Positions 11,231 through 20,869 of a stretch of 64,000 nucleotides of DNA are shown here, piece after piece (position 1 is the first letter of the stretch; every line of letters begins with the position of its first letter). A model generated the notes under the pieces. It was not told where the DNA came from, made no database searches, and was given only the letters and a program-made list of their open reading frames with translations. The DNA lies in NCBI RefSeq assembly GCF_013337115.1, contig NZ_SGWE01000004.1, positions 682,001 through 746,000 on the forward strand. The letters run 5' to 3'. The stretch comes from Deinococcus sp. JMULE3. Lineage in GTDB: Bacteria > Deinococcota > Deinococci > Deinococcales > Deinococcaceae. The translations under genes were made by a program, and so were the position numbers.

Positions 11231-11308
11231 TACGTACTCGGGTTCCGGGCGTGGAGTTGGCAAACCAGTGAAGTTCCGGGTTGTTCACGAAACAAACGGA
11301 ATCCGTGT
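11230..11308 (+). repeat. MITE-like intergenic repeat, copy B (79 bp, internally deleted)
   Basis: It keeps both termini (ATACGTACTCGG on the left, CGGAATCCGTGT on the right) and the right half of copy A but lacks the left hairpin. The second stem is altered on both arms (CAAACCAG / CCGGGTTG). Relative to copy A there are two compensatory changes and two mismatches. The left end overlaps the last base of the SDR stop codon. Confidence 0.75.
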
Positions 11309-11409
11309 GAGCTGAAGGCGGCGGCTCCGGGGCTGGCACCGCCCTGACACGAACCGGTAGAGTGGGAGGCGTCTCACAACCCATCGCCCCCACTCCCGGA
11401 GGATTCCCC

Positions 11410-12033
11410 ATGCGCCGATCTGTTGTCGTCTCCCTTGCGCTGCCCGTCGCCCTGGCCGCCTGCTCCCAGCAGGCCGCGCCCAGCGTGAACCCCTACGCCG
11501 CCCGCCCCGAGTTGCAGGACGCGGGCAGTCAGGCGATCCTCGCCCGTTACGGCAACGACCCCGGCCTGACCGCCGCGCTGCAGGAAGCGTACGGGGAACG
11601 CACCACCGTCCTCTCCTACCCCAGCGTGCCCGCGCTGGGCGCGCAGGATTACGCCAGCGACCGCCTGAACTACATCAAGCGCACCGGGTGGGGCACCGTC
11701 AGCAACTACAACGCGCAGTACAGCACGTACGCCGGGACCAGCAGCCCGTACACCGGTCTGGACTGGAGCCGCGACGGCTGCAGCGCCCCCGACGGCCTGG
11801 GCCTCGGGTACCGCGAGGACTTCCGCCCCGCGTGTAACGTGCACGACTTCGCGTACCGTAACCTCAAGGTGTACCAGCGGACCGACGCGAACCGCCTGAC
11901 CAGCGACGACGTGTTCTACACGAACATGAAAGCCATCTGCGCCGCCAAGAGCTGGTACGCCCGCCCCGCCTGCTACAGCGCCGCGTACGCCTACTACCAG
12001 GGTGTCCGCATCGGCGGCAGCGACAGCTTCTAA
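11410..12033 (+). CDS. Prokaryotic phospholipase A2 family lipoprotein
   Basis: This 207-residue protein has a lipoprotein signal ending LPVALAAC (Cys18). The C-terminal half carries the prokaryotic phospholipase A2 signature [10 protein letters not shown] with the catalytic His145-Asp146 pair, an upstream calcium-loop-like segment around [10 protein letters not shown], and paired cysteines (CAA... PACYSA) for disulfides. Such enzymes cleave the sn-2 ester of phospholipids. Secretion suggests action on envelope or foreign lipids. The ATG is preceded by GGAGG. The N-terminal 100 residues are unlike the catalytic core and may be a linker. Confidence 0.85.
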   Translation: MRRSVVVSLALPVALAACSQQAAPSVNPYAARPELQDAGSQAILARYGNDPGLTAALQEAYGERTTVLSYPSVPALGAQDYASDRLNYIKRTGWGTVSNYNAQYSTYAGTSSPYTGLDWSRDGCSAPDGLGLGYREDFRPACNVHDFAYRNLKVYQRTDANRLTSDDVFYTNMKAICAAKSWYARPACYSAAYAYYQGVRIGGSDSF

Positions 12034-12052
12034 AGCGGGGACGCAGAACACG

Positions 12053-12082
12053 GGAGGCGGGGTCTGACTGCGCCCCGCCTCC
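12053..12082. terminator. Bidirectional hairpin terminator
   Basis: A perfect 10-bp stem GGAGGCGGGG / CCCCGCCTCC with a 10-base loop lies between the convergent phospholipase and NERD genes. It is followed by ATTCGTGTTC rather than a clean T-run. Confidence 0.65.
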
Positions 12083-12091
12083 TATTCGTGT

Positions 12092-13084
12092 TCAGGCGGG
12101 GTTTGTCCAGTAAGCCCAGGTGTGCCCGCCCGCGCAGGTCGCGGTGAACTCCAGGCCGCGCTTGCTGACCTTCCCCGGCTGCCCGCACGCCGCGCACACC
12201 GGCTTGGCGGGCGTGTTCCCACCGCAATCGCCACACTTCAGGTAGTACCCGTACTTGCCGAACTGCACGGTCACGTTCGCCGAGGCGCAGGCGCGGCACG
12301 CCACGTCCGGGCGGGGCCGCGCCTGCGCCTGCCGCTCCTGCGACGTGCGGACCGGTGCGGCGCTGGGGCGTTCGGGGCGTGCGGGCTCCGCCGGGGGCGC
12401 ACTGACGGGCGCGGCTCTGGTCTGGGCCGGTTCCGGTGCGGCAGGCGCCTCCTGGGCAGGTGCTGGAACGTGACGGTTCCGCAGGAACGCCTGGATGCGG
12501 GTCATCTCGGCGTCGGTGAAGCCGAACGAGCCGAAGGTCTTCTCCTGCTCGGCCCCGATGATGGCCTTCACGCGGTCGGGCACCTGATCGGCCTTCACGA
12601 GTTCCGGCACGTCCGCCTTGCGGGTGATGCGCCCACCGTCCGAGATGGCGACCAGCACGTCACGCCGCACGCCGCTCAGGGTGCGCTGCTTGAGGCCCAG
12701 CATGGAGCGGTCCATCAGCTCGGTGGTGTGGTCGTCCAGCAGGGCCAGCAGCAGGTCCAGCTGCCGCCGCGCCTGGAGGACGGGTGACGGCATGCCGCGT
12801 CCCTGGCGGTTCCACCAGCGGGTCCACTCGCCGTGCTCGTTCACGCTGACCTGTCCGGCCACGCTCTTGCTCTCGACGATCAGCAGGCCGAACCGGTGCA
12901 GGATCAGGTGGTCGAGCTGCGCGACCTCGCCGCGCCGTTCCAGGCGGAGGTTGTGGAACACGAACTTGCGGGGGTCCTCCGCGAAGGCGCGTTTGAGGTA
13001 GTGGGCCATCTGCCGTTCCGCGTCATACCCGGCGCGACGCAGCGGGTCGGCATGCTGCTGGGGTTCGAGGTCCTTGACGATCAC
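12092..13084 (-). CDS. NERD-domain nuclease-related protein with C-terminal zinc ribbons
   Basis: A 330-residue protein. The N-terminal NERD domain (about 20-130) has the PD-(D/E)xK-like pattern EVAQLDHLILH followed by ESKSV, where the E-x-K is the catalytic-type motif. A Pro/Ala-rich linker (about 210-255) joins it to a C-terminal region with four CxxC-type pairs (CRACAS, CGDCGG, CAACG and a terminal Cys/His cluster), probably two zinc ribbons for nucleic-acid binding. NERD proteins are thought to process DNA, but the role is unproven. It is encoded alone, convergent with the phospholipase gene. Confidence 0.85.
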   Translation of the reverse strand: MIVKDLEPQQHADPLRRAGYDAERQMAHYLKRAFAEDPRKFVFHNLRLERRGEVAQLDHLILHRFGLLIVESKSVAGQVSVNEHGEWTRWWNRQGRGMPSPVLQARRQLDLLLALLDDHTTELMDRSMLGLKQRTLSGVRRDVLVAISDGGRITRKADVPELVKADQVPDRVKAIIGAEQEKTFGSFGFTDAEMTRIQAFLRNRHVPAPAQEAPAAPEPAQTRAAPVSAPPAEPARPERPSAAPVRTSQERQAQARPRPDVACRACASANVTVQFGKYGYYLKCGDCGGNTPAKPVCAACGQPGKVSKRGLEFTATCAGGHTWAYWTNPA

Positions 13085-13147
13085 CCGGTCACGCTAGCGC
13101 GTCCCGCCCGCCGGAGGAGGCGAAATCGCCCACGGGGACGCGAATTT

Positions 13148-14293
13148 TTACACATTCTCTTCTGCGCGCCAGATGTCCTGCGGGGTTTCACGCTGGCGGA
13201 TGACGGTCCAGGTGCCCGCGTCGTGCAGGACCTCGGCGGGGCGGGCACGGGTGAGGTAATTGCTGCTCATGGCCGCGCCGTACGCGCCGGCCTCGTGGAT
13301 GGCGAGGAGGTCGCCGGGGTACGGGTCGGGCAGCGTGAGGTCCCGTGCGAGGAGGTCGCCGCTCTCGCAGGCGGGTCCGGCGAGGTCCCAGGTGCCGCTC
13401 TCCCCTCGGTCCCAGAGGGGCGTGACGGGGTGTTGCGCGCCGTACAGCATGGGGCGCAGGAGTTCGGTCATGCCCGCGTCCACCAGGACGAAGTTCCGGC
13501 CGGTGCGTTTGGTGCCGACCACGCGGGTGAGGAGGGTGCCTGCCTGCGCGACGAGGTACCGGCCGGGTTCCACCCAGAGTTGCGCGCCGAAGGTGGCGGC
13601 GGCGGCGCGGGCCTCGCGGGCGATGCCGTGCAGGTCCGCGCCCAGGCCCCAGCCGCCCCCGGCGTCGAGGACGTCCAGCGGGCCGGTGTGGGCGCGCAGG
13701 TCGCCCAGGCGGTGGAAAGCGGCGGTGAAGTCGTGCGCGTCGCGGATGGCGCTGCCGATGTGCACGTGCAGGCCCAGCGCGGTGTGCCCGGCGGCGCGCA
13801 GGGCGTCCAGCACGCGCGGAGCCTGGTCCAGCGTGACGCCGAACTTGCTGCCCGCAGCGCCGGTGGCGAGGTGGTCGTGCGTGCTGACGTTCAGGGCGGG
13901 GTTCACGCGGATCAGGGCGCGGGAGGCGGGCGGGAGCAGGCGGACCTCCTCCTCGCGGTCGAGGATGAAGGTAGCGCCGAGTTCTGCGCCGGTCGCGTAC
14001 TCGCCGGGGGTCTTGGCGGGGCCGTTCACGAGGATGCGGTCGCCCGTCGCGCCGATGTGGGCGGCGCGGGCGAGTTCCCCGGCGCTGACGCACTCGAAGC
14101 CGACGCCCTGGGCGTGCAGGCGGCGCAGCAGGGTCAGGTTGGGGTTGGCTTTCATGGCGTAGTACACGCGGGCGTCCCCGAACGCGGCGCGGACGCGGGC
14201 CAGCGCGGCGTCGAGTTCGATGGCGTCGTAGACGTACAGGGGCGTGCCGTACGTGTGCGCGGCGGTCTGGAGGTGCTCGGGCGTGAGGCTCAT
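13148..14293 (-). CDS. lysA: Diaminopimelate decarboxylase-type PLP enzyme
   Basis: A 381-residue fold-type III PLP decarboxylase. The PLP-binding Lys48 lies in YYAMKANPN. Glycine-rich phosphate binding is in DAGGGWGLG and EPGRYLVAQAG, and the active-site Cys in CESGDLLA comes from the partner subunit in the dimer. It matches LysA, which makes lysine from meso-diaminopimelate. Some Deinococcus use ornithine in peptidoglycan and lysine-pathway genes of the aminoadipate type, so an ornithine-type or other substrate cannot be excluded. The gene is divergent from gntR, whose operator lies 60-93 bases upstream of this start. Confidence 0.85.
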   Translation of the reverse strand: MSLTPEHLQTAAHTYGTPLYVYDAIELDAALARVRAAFGDARVYYAMKANPNLTLLRRLHAQGVGFECVSAGELARAAHIGATGDRILVNGPAKTPGEYATGAELGATFILDREEEVRLLPPASRALIRVNPALNVSTHDHLATGAAGSKFGVTLDQAPRVLDALRAAGHTALGLHVHIGSAIRDAHDFTAAFHRLGDLRAHTGPLDVLDAGGGWGLGADLHGIAREARAAAATFGAQLWVEPGRYLVAQAGTLLTRVVGTKRTGRNFVLVDAGMTELLRPMLYGAQHPVTPLWDRGESGTWDLAGPACESGDLLARDLTLPDPYPGDLLAIHEAGAYGAAMSSNYLTRARPAEVLHDAGTWTVIRQRETPQDIWRAEENV

Positions 14294-14352
14294 GCCGGGG
14301 AGTGTACCGGGCGGGGCGGGCCTGACAGGTGGGAGGGGTTGACGGGTGGGTG

Positions 14353-14386
14353 GTGGTCAGCCCAAACTGGTCAGACCACTGACCAC
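14353..14386. promoter_or_regulatory. FadR/GntR-type operator region
   Basis: AACTGGTCAGACCA at 14365-14378 matches the TGGTCnGACCA core bound by FadR-subfamily GntR regulators. TGGTCAG recurs at 14354-14360 and CTGACCA at 14379-14385, giving a perfect 8-bp outer inverted repeat (GTGGTCAG / CTGACCAC). It lies 24 bases before the gntR start and between divergent lysA and gntR. Confidence 0.8.
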
Positions 14387-14409
14387 TGAGCCCTACCGAG
14401 GAGGTTCGC

Positions 14410-15093
14410 ATGTCCGCCCCCACCCTACCCCGCTGCGGCCCGCGCTGCACGCCGAGGACACCCTGCTCGCCCGGCTGCTGGACGGCACGTACCCGCCGGG
14501 CAGCACCCTGCCCGCCGAACGCGAACTGGCCGCCAGCCTGGGCGTCACGCGGCCCACCCTGCGCGAGGCCCTGCAACGCCTGGGCCGCGACGGCCTGCTG
14601 GAGATCCGCCAGGGCAAACCCACCCGCGTCCTGCACCCGCACGAGGGCGGCCTGCGCGTCCTCGCGCACCTGTCCCGCCACGGGGACCTGCGCGGCCTCG
14701 TCCCGGACCTGCTCGACCTGCGCGCCGCGCTCCTCCCCCACTGGGTCGCGCAGACCGCCGCCCACGACCCGCGTGCACTGCGCGAGCACCTCGCCACGCC
14801 GCCCGCCGAGTCGGACGACCCGGACCTGCCGCGGACGTTCGCCGCGTTCGACTGGGCGTTCCAGACGCTCGCCGCGCACGGCAGCGGGAACGCGCTGGCC
14901 CCGCTGCTGCTGGGCGCGTTCGCCGAGGTGTACGCCCGCGCCGGGGCGATCTACTTCAGCGACCCGCAGCGCCGCGAGCGCTCCCGCGAGCACTACCGCG
15001 CGCTGCACGCCGCGCTGCCCCTGGGACCTGCCGCCGCAGAGCAGGTGGCGCGCAGCACCAGCCTCGACAGCCTGCAGCTGTGGGAGGCGCGCC

Positions 15094-15101
<8 letters not shown>
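14410..15101 (+). CDS. GntR-family (FadR subfamily) transcriptional regulator, apparent frameshift near N-terminus
   Basis: The body reads as a GntR winged helix (LLDGTYPPGSTLPAERELAA, then GVTRPTLREALQRLGRDGLL) followed by a helical FCD/FadR effector domain ending near 15101. The best start is ATG 14410, with AGGAGG five bases before it, but it is in a different frame from the winged helix. Adding one C to the C-run 14417-14421 joins the ATG to the rest (M-S-A-P-H-P-T-P-L-R). The in-frame ATG at 14346 would place the operator inside the coding sequence and is unlikely. The gene overlaps the downstream membrane hydroxylase by eight bases, so that enzyme is the likely regulatory target. Confidence 0.8.
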
Positions 15102-15942
<841 letters not shown>

Positions 15943-16019
15943 CCCTCCCGGCAGCCCCACCTCAATTGCCGCGCGCGTCACCGCCGCCTTTGGGGGCGTC
16001 TGGTAAGCTGCGCGGCTGT

Positions 16020-17198
16020 ATGAGTGCCCCCTCCCCTGCCTCCGCGACCGTCCCCGCCCCTGCCGCCGCTGCGGGGGAACGGGTGCTGTGCGCCATGTCC
16101 GGCGGCGTGGATTCGTCAGTCACGGCGGCGCTGCTGAAGGACCAGGGGTACCAGGTGGTCGGCGCGATGATGCGCTTCTGGCCGGACGACAAGCGCACCG
16201 ACACCTTCGACTCATGCTGCTCGCCGGACGCGGCGTACGAGGCGCGGCGCGTGGCCGAGCAGGTGGGCGTGCCGTTCTACCTGCTGGACTACCGCGAGCA
16301 GTTCCAGCGGCACATCGTCGGGCCGTTCATTGACGAGTACAGCAAGGGCCGCACGCCGAACCCCTGCGTGAACTGCAACACCAAGGTGAAGTTCGACGAA
16401 CTGGTGAAGAAGGCGAAGATGCTCGGCTGCCGTTACGTCGCCACCGGGCACTACGTGAAACGCGTGGAGAACGCGCGGGGCGAGGTGGAATTCCATCGGG
16501 GCGACGATCCGCGCAAGGACCAGACGTACTTCCTGTGGGGCACGCCGCGCGACGCGCTGCCGTACATCCTCTTCCCCGTGGGCGAACTGGAGAAACCCCG
16601 CGTGCGTGAGATCGCCGCGGAGCGCGGCCTGCTGACCGCGCAGAAACCCGAGAGTCAGAACATCTGCTTCGTGCCGGGCAAGGTGCAGGACTTCGTGGCC
16701 GAGCACATTCCGCAGGCGCAGGGCTTCATCCGCGAGATCAGCAGCGGCGAGGTCGTGGGTGAGCACCTGGGCACGCAGTTCTACACGCTGGGCCAGAAGA
16801 AGGGCCTGGGCCTGTACCAGTCACACCGGGTGCGGCACGTCGTGCACCTGGCACCTGACACGAACACCGTCTGGGTGGGCGATTACGACGACTGCCTGTG
16901 GACCGGCCTGAAGGCGCAGAGCGCCAACTACCTGATCGACCTGACCGAACTGCCGGGGGAACTGGAGGTGCAGGTCCGTTACCGCACCGCGCCCGTGAAG
17001 GCCCGCGTGATCCGCGCCGACGAGAGCGGCTTCGAACTGGCCTTCCAGGACCCGCAGTTTGCGGTCGCGCCCGGTCAGAGCGCCGTGCTGTACGCCGGAC
17101 CGCGCCTGCTGGGCGGCGGCCTGATCGAGGACCACGTCCCCACCCTGCCCGAACCGAAAGCCCCGCCGAAGAAACGCCCGGCGGTCCTGCTGTCCTGA
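16020..17198 (+). CDS. mnmA: tRNA-specific 2-thiouridylase
   Basis: MnmA (392 residues) puts sulfur on U34 of Lys, Glu and Gln tRNAs. It has the ATP-pyrophosphatase loop SGGVDSS at about 27-33, the first catalytic cysteine in NPCVNC, the persulfide-forming cysteine in QNICFVPG, and the C-terminal barrel with TLGQKKGLGL. A 20-residue Ala/Pro extension precedes the conserved core. The ATG at 16020 follows TAAGCT by about eleven bases with no ribosome-binding site. The stop TGATG overlaps the start of the next gene. Confidence 0.95.
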   Translation: MSAPSPASATVPAPAAAAGERVLCAMSGGVDSSVTAALLKDQGYQVVGAMMRFWPDDKRTDTFDSCCSPDAAYEARRVAEQVGVPFYLLDYREQFQRHIVGPFIDEYSKGRTPNPCVNCNTKVKFDELVKKAKMLGCRYVATGHYVKRVENARGEVEFHRGDDPRKDQTYFLWGTPRDALPYILFPVGELEKPRVREIAAERGLLTAQKPESQNICFVPGKVQDFVAEHIPQAQGFIREISSGEVVGEHLGTQFYTLGQKKGLGLYQSHRVRHVVHLAPDTNTVWVGDYDDCLWTGLKAQSANYLIDLTELPGELEVQVRYRTAPVKARVIRADESGFELAFQDPQFAVAPGQSAVLYAGPRLLGGGLIEDHVPTLPEPKAPPKKRPAVLLS

Positions 17199-17626
17199 TG
17201 CTGGCGCATGTGCGCCGAGTTCACGCGGCCCTGCTGGAACGAGAGGGCCTCTCGCCCGGCGCGCTGGCCGACCTGCTGGAAGGGTTAAGGCAGGCGGTTG
17301 AGGCGCTTCCCGTTGGCGTACCCGCTCTCAAGACACCCCCGCGCGTGGCGCACCGTGACCTGCGCGCCCGCATTGCCCGGGCATGGCCGGAACCCGGCTT
17401 CTACGACCCGGCCACCGGCCGCGCCCTGGGCCGCTGCGACCTCCCCGACGAGATCGGCGACGCGCTGGACGACCTGACGGACCTCGCCCTCGACCTGGGC
17501 ACGGCTCTCGCGCTGGCCGACACGGACGGGGCCGCCGCCGCGCTGGCCTGGCTGCGCTGGAGTCACGACTCTCACTGGGGCGACCACGTGCAGGACGTCA
17601 CCCCTCACCTGCGCTGGCTGGGCTAG
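17198..17626 (+). CDS. DUF5063-like small protein
   Basis: This 142-residue acidic helical protein's C-terminal half (DEIGDALDDLTDLALDLG, then WLRWSHDSHWGDHV) resembles the DUF5063 pattern, in which a W...HWG.H motif closes a helical bundle. No catalytic residues are evident. The ATG overlaps the mnmA stop by one base (TGATG), so translation is coupled. A link with tRNA thiolation is possible from position only. It is convergent with the phosphodiesterase gene, whose stop overlaps it by four bases. Confidence 0.65.
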   Translation: MLAHVRRVHAALLEREGLSPGALADLLEGLRQAVEALPVGVPALKTPPRVAHRDLRARIARAWPEPGFYDPATGRALGRCDLPDEIGDALDDLTDLALDLGTALALADTDGAAAALAWLRWSHDSHWGDHVQDVTPHLRWLG

Positions 17627-18786
17627 ACCCGCACACTCAGCACGGGCACCAGCATCTCCTGGGCGGTCCAGCCGCCGTGCAGGCCGAGCATGGGGGCGGG
17701 GCTGGTGGGGCGGCGGATGGCGTGCCTGGGGTGCGGCACGGCGATCAGGTCGCCCACGCGCGGGCGCAGGCGGGGGTTGGCGTGGGCGGGTGGGCCGAAC
17801 AGGCCGCCGGTCCAGGCGTCGTCGGCGGTCAGGAGGGTGGCGTGCGGGGCGAGCAGCGCCTCCAGTTCGGCGTGGTGCCCGGTCTGGGGGCGCAGGTACG
17901 CGGCGCGTTCCTCTCCGGCGACGGGGCCGCGCAGGGCGGTTTTCATGACCTTCTTCGTGATGGCGTCCACGTAGCCGTCCGGGGGCTGGGGGCTCTGGCC
18001 GTGGTCGGCGGTCACGACTACCAGCGTGTCGCCGGTCCTGGGCAGCGCGACCAGCAGGTCCGCGACGATGCGGTCGGTGCGGCGCAGTTCGGCGTGTGCC
18101 TCCGGGCTGTCGGGGCCGGAGCCGTGGCATATCAGGTCGTACTCGGGGAAGTACACCAGCGTGTACGACGGCTGCCCCGGCTGGAGGGTCGCGGCGGTCA
18201 GGGCGGGCGTTTCCTCGGGCTGCGCGTAGGGGTGGTATTCCGCGCCGTCGCAGGCCCAGCGGGTCAGCACGCTGTGCTGGTACGCGGCGGGCATGACGAC
18301 ATGCGCGGCCACACCCCGGTCACGCAACTGGCGGTACAGGGACGGCACGGCGGCCAGGAACCCCGCGTCCGCCAGGGGCGTGTGGGTGTACACGTCGTAC
18401 AGGCGGATGAGGTTCACGACCGCCTGCGCCTCCTCCAGCCAGACGGTCAGGCCCAGGTAGCCGTGCTCGGCGGGCGCGCGGGCGGTGTGCAGGGTCGTCA
18501 GGGCGGCCATGGTGGTGCTGGGGAACACGCTGGTGACCGCCCCCGGTGCGGGCGTCAGGGATGCCAGCGTGGGCGCGTCCCCGCGCGTGACGGCGTCCCG
18601 CAGTTGCCCGGCGCCCAGGGCGTCTACGACGATCAGGACGACGTGCCGCGCGCCGTCCAGCGGCAGCGGGTGGCGGTAGGGGGCGTGGTGGCTGGGCACG
18701 CCGAGATGCGCCCCGAGGGTCGCGGCGAGGTTCAGGATGCTGCCGCCCGCGTAGTCGGGCCGGACCGCGTGCGGGGGCAGGTGCAT
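17623..18786 (-). CDS. Alkaline phosphatase superfamily phosphodiesterase / nucleotide pyrophosphatase-like
   Basis: A 387-residue enzyme of the type I phosphodiesterase family. The metal-binding Asp lies in VVLIVVDALG, the nucleophile Thr in SVFPSTTMAAL, metal ligands in YFPEYD... and VTADHGQS, and the final His in GLHGG. No signal peptide is seen, so it is probably cytoplasmic. Its substrate is not predictable. ATG 18786 is preceded by TATCTT five bases upstream (leaderless pattern). The in-frame extension to 18840 runs into AT-rich non-coding sequence. Confidence 0.85.
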   Translation of the reverse strand: MHLPPHAVRPDYAGGSILNLAATLGAHLGVPSHHAPYRHPLPLDGARHVVLIVVDALGAGQLRDAVTRGDAPTLASLTPAPGAVTSVFPSTTMAALTTLHTARAPAEHGYLGLTVWLEEAQAVVNLIRLYDVYTHTPLADAGFLAAVPSLYRQLRDRGVAAHVVMPAAYQHSVLTRWACDGAEYHPYAQPEETPALTAATLQPGQPSYTLVYFPEYDLICHGSGPDSPEAHAELRRTDRIVADLLVALPRTGDTLVVVTADHGQSPQPPDGYVDAITKKVMKTALRGPVAGEERAAYLRPQTGHHAELEALLAPHATLLTADDAWTGGLFGPPAHANPRLRPRVGDLIAVPHPRHAIRRPTSPAPMLGLHGGWTAQEMLVPVLSVRV

Positions 18787-18856
18787 GGGTGAAGATAGAG
18801 CATTTTCTGTCAAGAATTGTGGATTCCTAAGGTGCACCATTGAACTATTTCAAGCA

Positions 18857-19207
18857 TCAGCAATCATTTTGATCGACATCATCTGACACCGTCAGATAAT
18901 TCCATTTGTCGAAAATGCGCTCAGCGTTTCGCGGGGAAACATGCACATATCGGTACCACAGAGCCCATCTGTCATGAGGATAAGCGAGCAGGGTGTCAAA
19001 TACCGCACCGACCAACCAGATTTGCTCGTCATCGAGTTCCGACCAATGACTCTCGCCCCACAGATGACAAAGTTTTTGTATGTCCCGAATGCCATATCCC
19101 AGCAACGTATGCATCAGATCATTGGAGACAAATCGACCAGAAGCGAAGGCACGAAGAACTTCACCGATAACCTGCTGTTCCGGAATGGTAAGGTCAACTT
19201 TCGCCAT
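18857..19207 (-). CDS. Unknown protein in a lower-GC island
   Basis: A 116-residue unrecognised protein (121 if the GTG at 19222 is used). It is rich in Trp, Tyr and His, soluble and helical in appearance, with a C-terminal acidic patch (SDDVDQND). Its base composition is near 50% G+C, clearly below its neighbours, and codon choice includes many A/T-ending codons, so recent acquisition is likely. A short ORF (19194-19355) overlaps its start from the same strand. No known domain was recognised, and a toxin/immunity-type role would be speculation. Confidence 0.65.
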   Translation of the reverse strand: MAKVDLTIPEQQVIGEVLRAFASGRFVSNDLMHTLLGYGIRDIQKLCHLWGESHWSELDDEQIWLVGAVFDTLLAYPHDRWALWYRYVHVSPRNAERIFDKWNYLTVSDDVDQNDC

Positions 19208-19355
19208 AGTGATCCGCGTCACGCGAGAAGATAGGTGTCAGGACATCGTCCTGAAAGACGCTGGCGAGGCTTTGCCTTCCGCTCATCACTTGGGTCTGAA
19301 CCAGTCCCATATGCACAGCGACCAGCATCCGTTTATCTCCTGCCTCAGTGCTCAT
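19194..19355 (-). CDS. Small ORF (53 residues) overlapping the unknown gene
   Basis: ATG 19355 opens a 53-codon frame (MSTEAGDKRMLVAVHMG... FSRDADHYGES). A second in-frame ATG at 19328 has a good ribosome-binding site (AGGAG, eight bases away). The stop lies inside the start region of the 18857-19207 gene, consistent with translational coupling. It has the same lowered G+C. It has no recognisable family and could be a remnant of a longer gene. Confidence 0.4.
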   Translation of the reverse strand: MSTEAGDKRMLVAVHMGLVQTQVMSGRQSLASVFQDDVLTPIFSRDADHYGES

Positions 19356-19372
19356 AGCTCAGAGCTCTCGCC

Positions 19373-20296
19373 TCAGTACGTGCGTCCGGCGGTGACGCGG
19401 CCGTCGGGTTCGTGGCCCTGTTGCAGGTCGATCAGGAAGTCGCGGGTGAGGTGCGCGCCGCGCGTGACGAGGTCGGTGGTGGTGCTGGCGATGTGCGGCG
19501 TGAGGATCACGTTCGGCTGGTCCCACAGCGGGTGCTCCTCGGGGAGGGGTTCGGGGTCGGTGACGTCGAGGATCGCGCCGCCCAACTGTCCGCTGTTCAG
19601 GGCGGTCAGGAGGTCGTCGGTGACGACGAGGTTCCCGCGGCCGACGTTCACGAGCCACGCGCCGCGTTTCAGGTGGCGCAGGGTGGCGGCGTTCACGATG
19701 CCGCGCGTGTCCGGGGTGCTGGGCAGCAGCAGCACGACCCAGTCCGCCTGGGCGAGCAGCTCGTCGCGTTCGTCCGTGGGGGTGGTGCTGCGGATGCCGT
19801 GCACGTGCGCGCCGTGCGGGGCGAGGAGTTCTTCGAGGTTCCGGCCGATGTGCCCGTGGCCCCACAGGACGACGTGTGCGCCGTCCAGGGTGGTCAGGGC
19901 GGAGTCGCCGGGCAGGGTGGGGGCGTCCCAGTGGTGTCGGTGCTGCGCGTCGCGGAAGCGGTGCAGGCCGCGTGACGCGGCGAGCATGCCGCTCAGGGCG
20001 TGCACGGCGACGGCGCGGTCGTGCAGGCGGCTGGCGTTGAACAGGGCCGCGCCGGGCGGCAGGTGCGCCTGCACGTGTTCGATGCCGGCGGTCAGGGTGA
20101 GCACCCATTTCACGCCGGGCGTGGCGAGGAGTGCGGTGCGGGTGGCGGCGTCGGTGAGCCACAGGACGACGCCGTCGGCCTCGCCATCGGGGAGGTGGCC
20201 GCGGCGATAGTGGTCGAAGGTCACGCCGGGCACGCCGTGTTCGTCGTGCTGGCTGAGGGCGCGGAATTCGGGCAGGTCGGGCAGCAGGACGCGCAT
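19373..20296 (-). CDS. D-isomer-specific 2-hydroxyacid dehydrogenase
   Basis: A 307-residue NAD(P)-dependent enzyme. The Rossmann motif is GHGHIGRNL. The catalytic Arg is in NVGRGNLV, the acidic partner in DVTDPEPLP (Glu) and the catalytic His in TPHIAS. It is shorter than phosphoglycerate dehydrogenase and lacks an ACT domain, so it is more likely a glyoxylate/hydroxypyruvate or ketoacid reductase. Substrate is unassigned. CAGAAT lies six bases before the ATG, a leaderless pattern. The GNAT gene is next upstream on the same strand, four bases away. Confidence 0.9.
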   Translation of the reverse strand: MRVLLPDLPEFRALSQHDEHGVPGVTFDHYRRGHLPDGEADGVVLWLTDAATRTALLATPGVKWVLTLTAGIEHVQAHLPPGAALFNASRLHDRAVAVHALSGMLAASRGLHRFRDAQHRHHWDAPTLPGDSALTTLDGAHVVLWGHGHIGRNLEELLAPHGAHVHGIRSTTPTDERDELLAQADWVVLLLPSTPDTRGIVNAATLRHLKRGAWLVNVGRGNLVVTDDLLTALNSGQLGGAILDVTDPEPLPEEHPLWDQPNVILTPHIASTTTDLVTRGAHLTRDFLIDLQQGHEPDGRVTAGRTY

Positions 20297-20300
20297 GGGT

Positions 20301-20864
20301 CTATTCTGACCCGCCGGGCGGGTGCGCGGCCAGCCATTCGGGGCGGGTGAGTTCCATGTGGACGTCGGTGCGGCCCTCGCGTTCGGTGCGGTGCACCTCG
20401 CGGAACCCGCAGGCGAGGAAGGCGCGTTGTGCGCGGCGGTTGTGGCCGAAGGTGGTCAGCCGGATGCGGTTCAGGGTCGGGTCGCGGCGCGTGAACGCCC
20501 ACTGCAGGAGCGCCTGCACGGCCTCGCGTCCGTAGCCCTGGCCCCACAGATCCGGCAGGCCGATCATGACGCCCAGCGTGCCTGTCGTGGGCGTGAGGGG
20601 CGGGGAGGGCCGCAGGTCGTACAGTTCGGCGCTGCCGATCAGGGTGCCGTGCTCGTCGAGGATGCCGAAGCCGTGGCGTTCGCCGGTGCGTTCCTCGTCC
20701 TGCATGATGCGGCGGAACAGGAAGCCGGGCAGGCGGATGGGTTTGGCGTCGTTCCAGTCGGCCAGTTCCCGGTCGCGGAAGAAGCCGTGCAGGACGCGCC
20801 ACTCGTGCGGCGTGAAGTCCAGCAGGGGTTTCAGGGTCACGCGGGGCGTGAGTGGACTTTGCAT
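20301..20864 (-). CDS. GNAT N-acetyltransferase, RimJ/RimL type
   Basis: This 187-residue acetyltransferase has the acetyl-CoA-binding segment GLPDLWGQGYGREAVQALLQW and the downstream NRRAQRAFLACGFRE motif, both typical of GNATs that acetylate protein N-termini or small molecules. The ATG at 20864 gives a normal-length domain. The much longer in-frame extension upstream runs antisense through the phosphatase gene and is spurious. It lies between the hydroxyacid dehydrogenase and the CysQ-like gene in a tight same-strand cluster. Confidence 0.88.
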   Translation of the reverse strand: MQSPLTPRVTLKPLLDFTPHEWRVLHGFFRDRELADWNDAKPIRLPGFLFRRIMQDEERTGERHGFGILDEHGTLIGSAELYDLRPSPPLTPTTGTLGVMIGLPDLWGQGYGREAVQALLQWAFTRRDPTLNRIRLTTFGHNRRAQRAFLACGFREVHRTEREGRTDVHMELTRPEWLAAHPPGGSE

Positions 20865-20869
20865 ACCGC

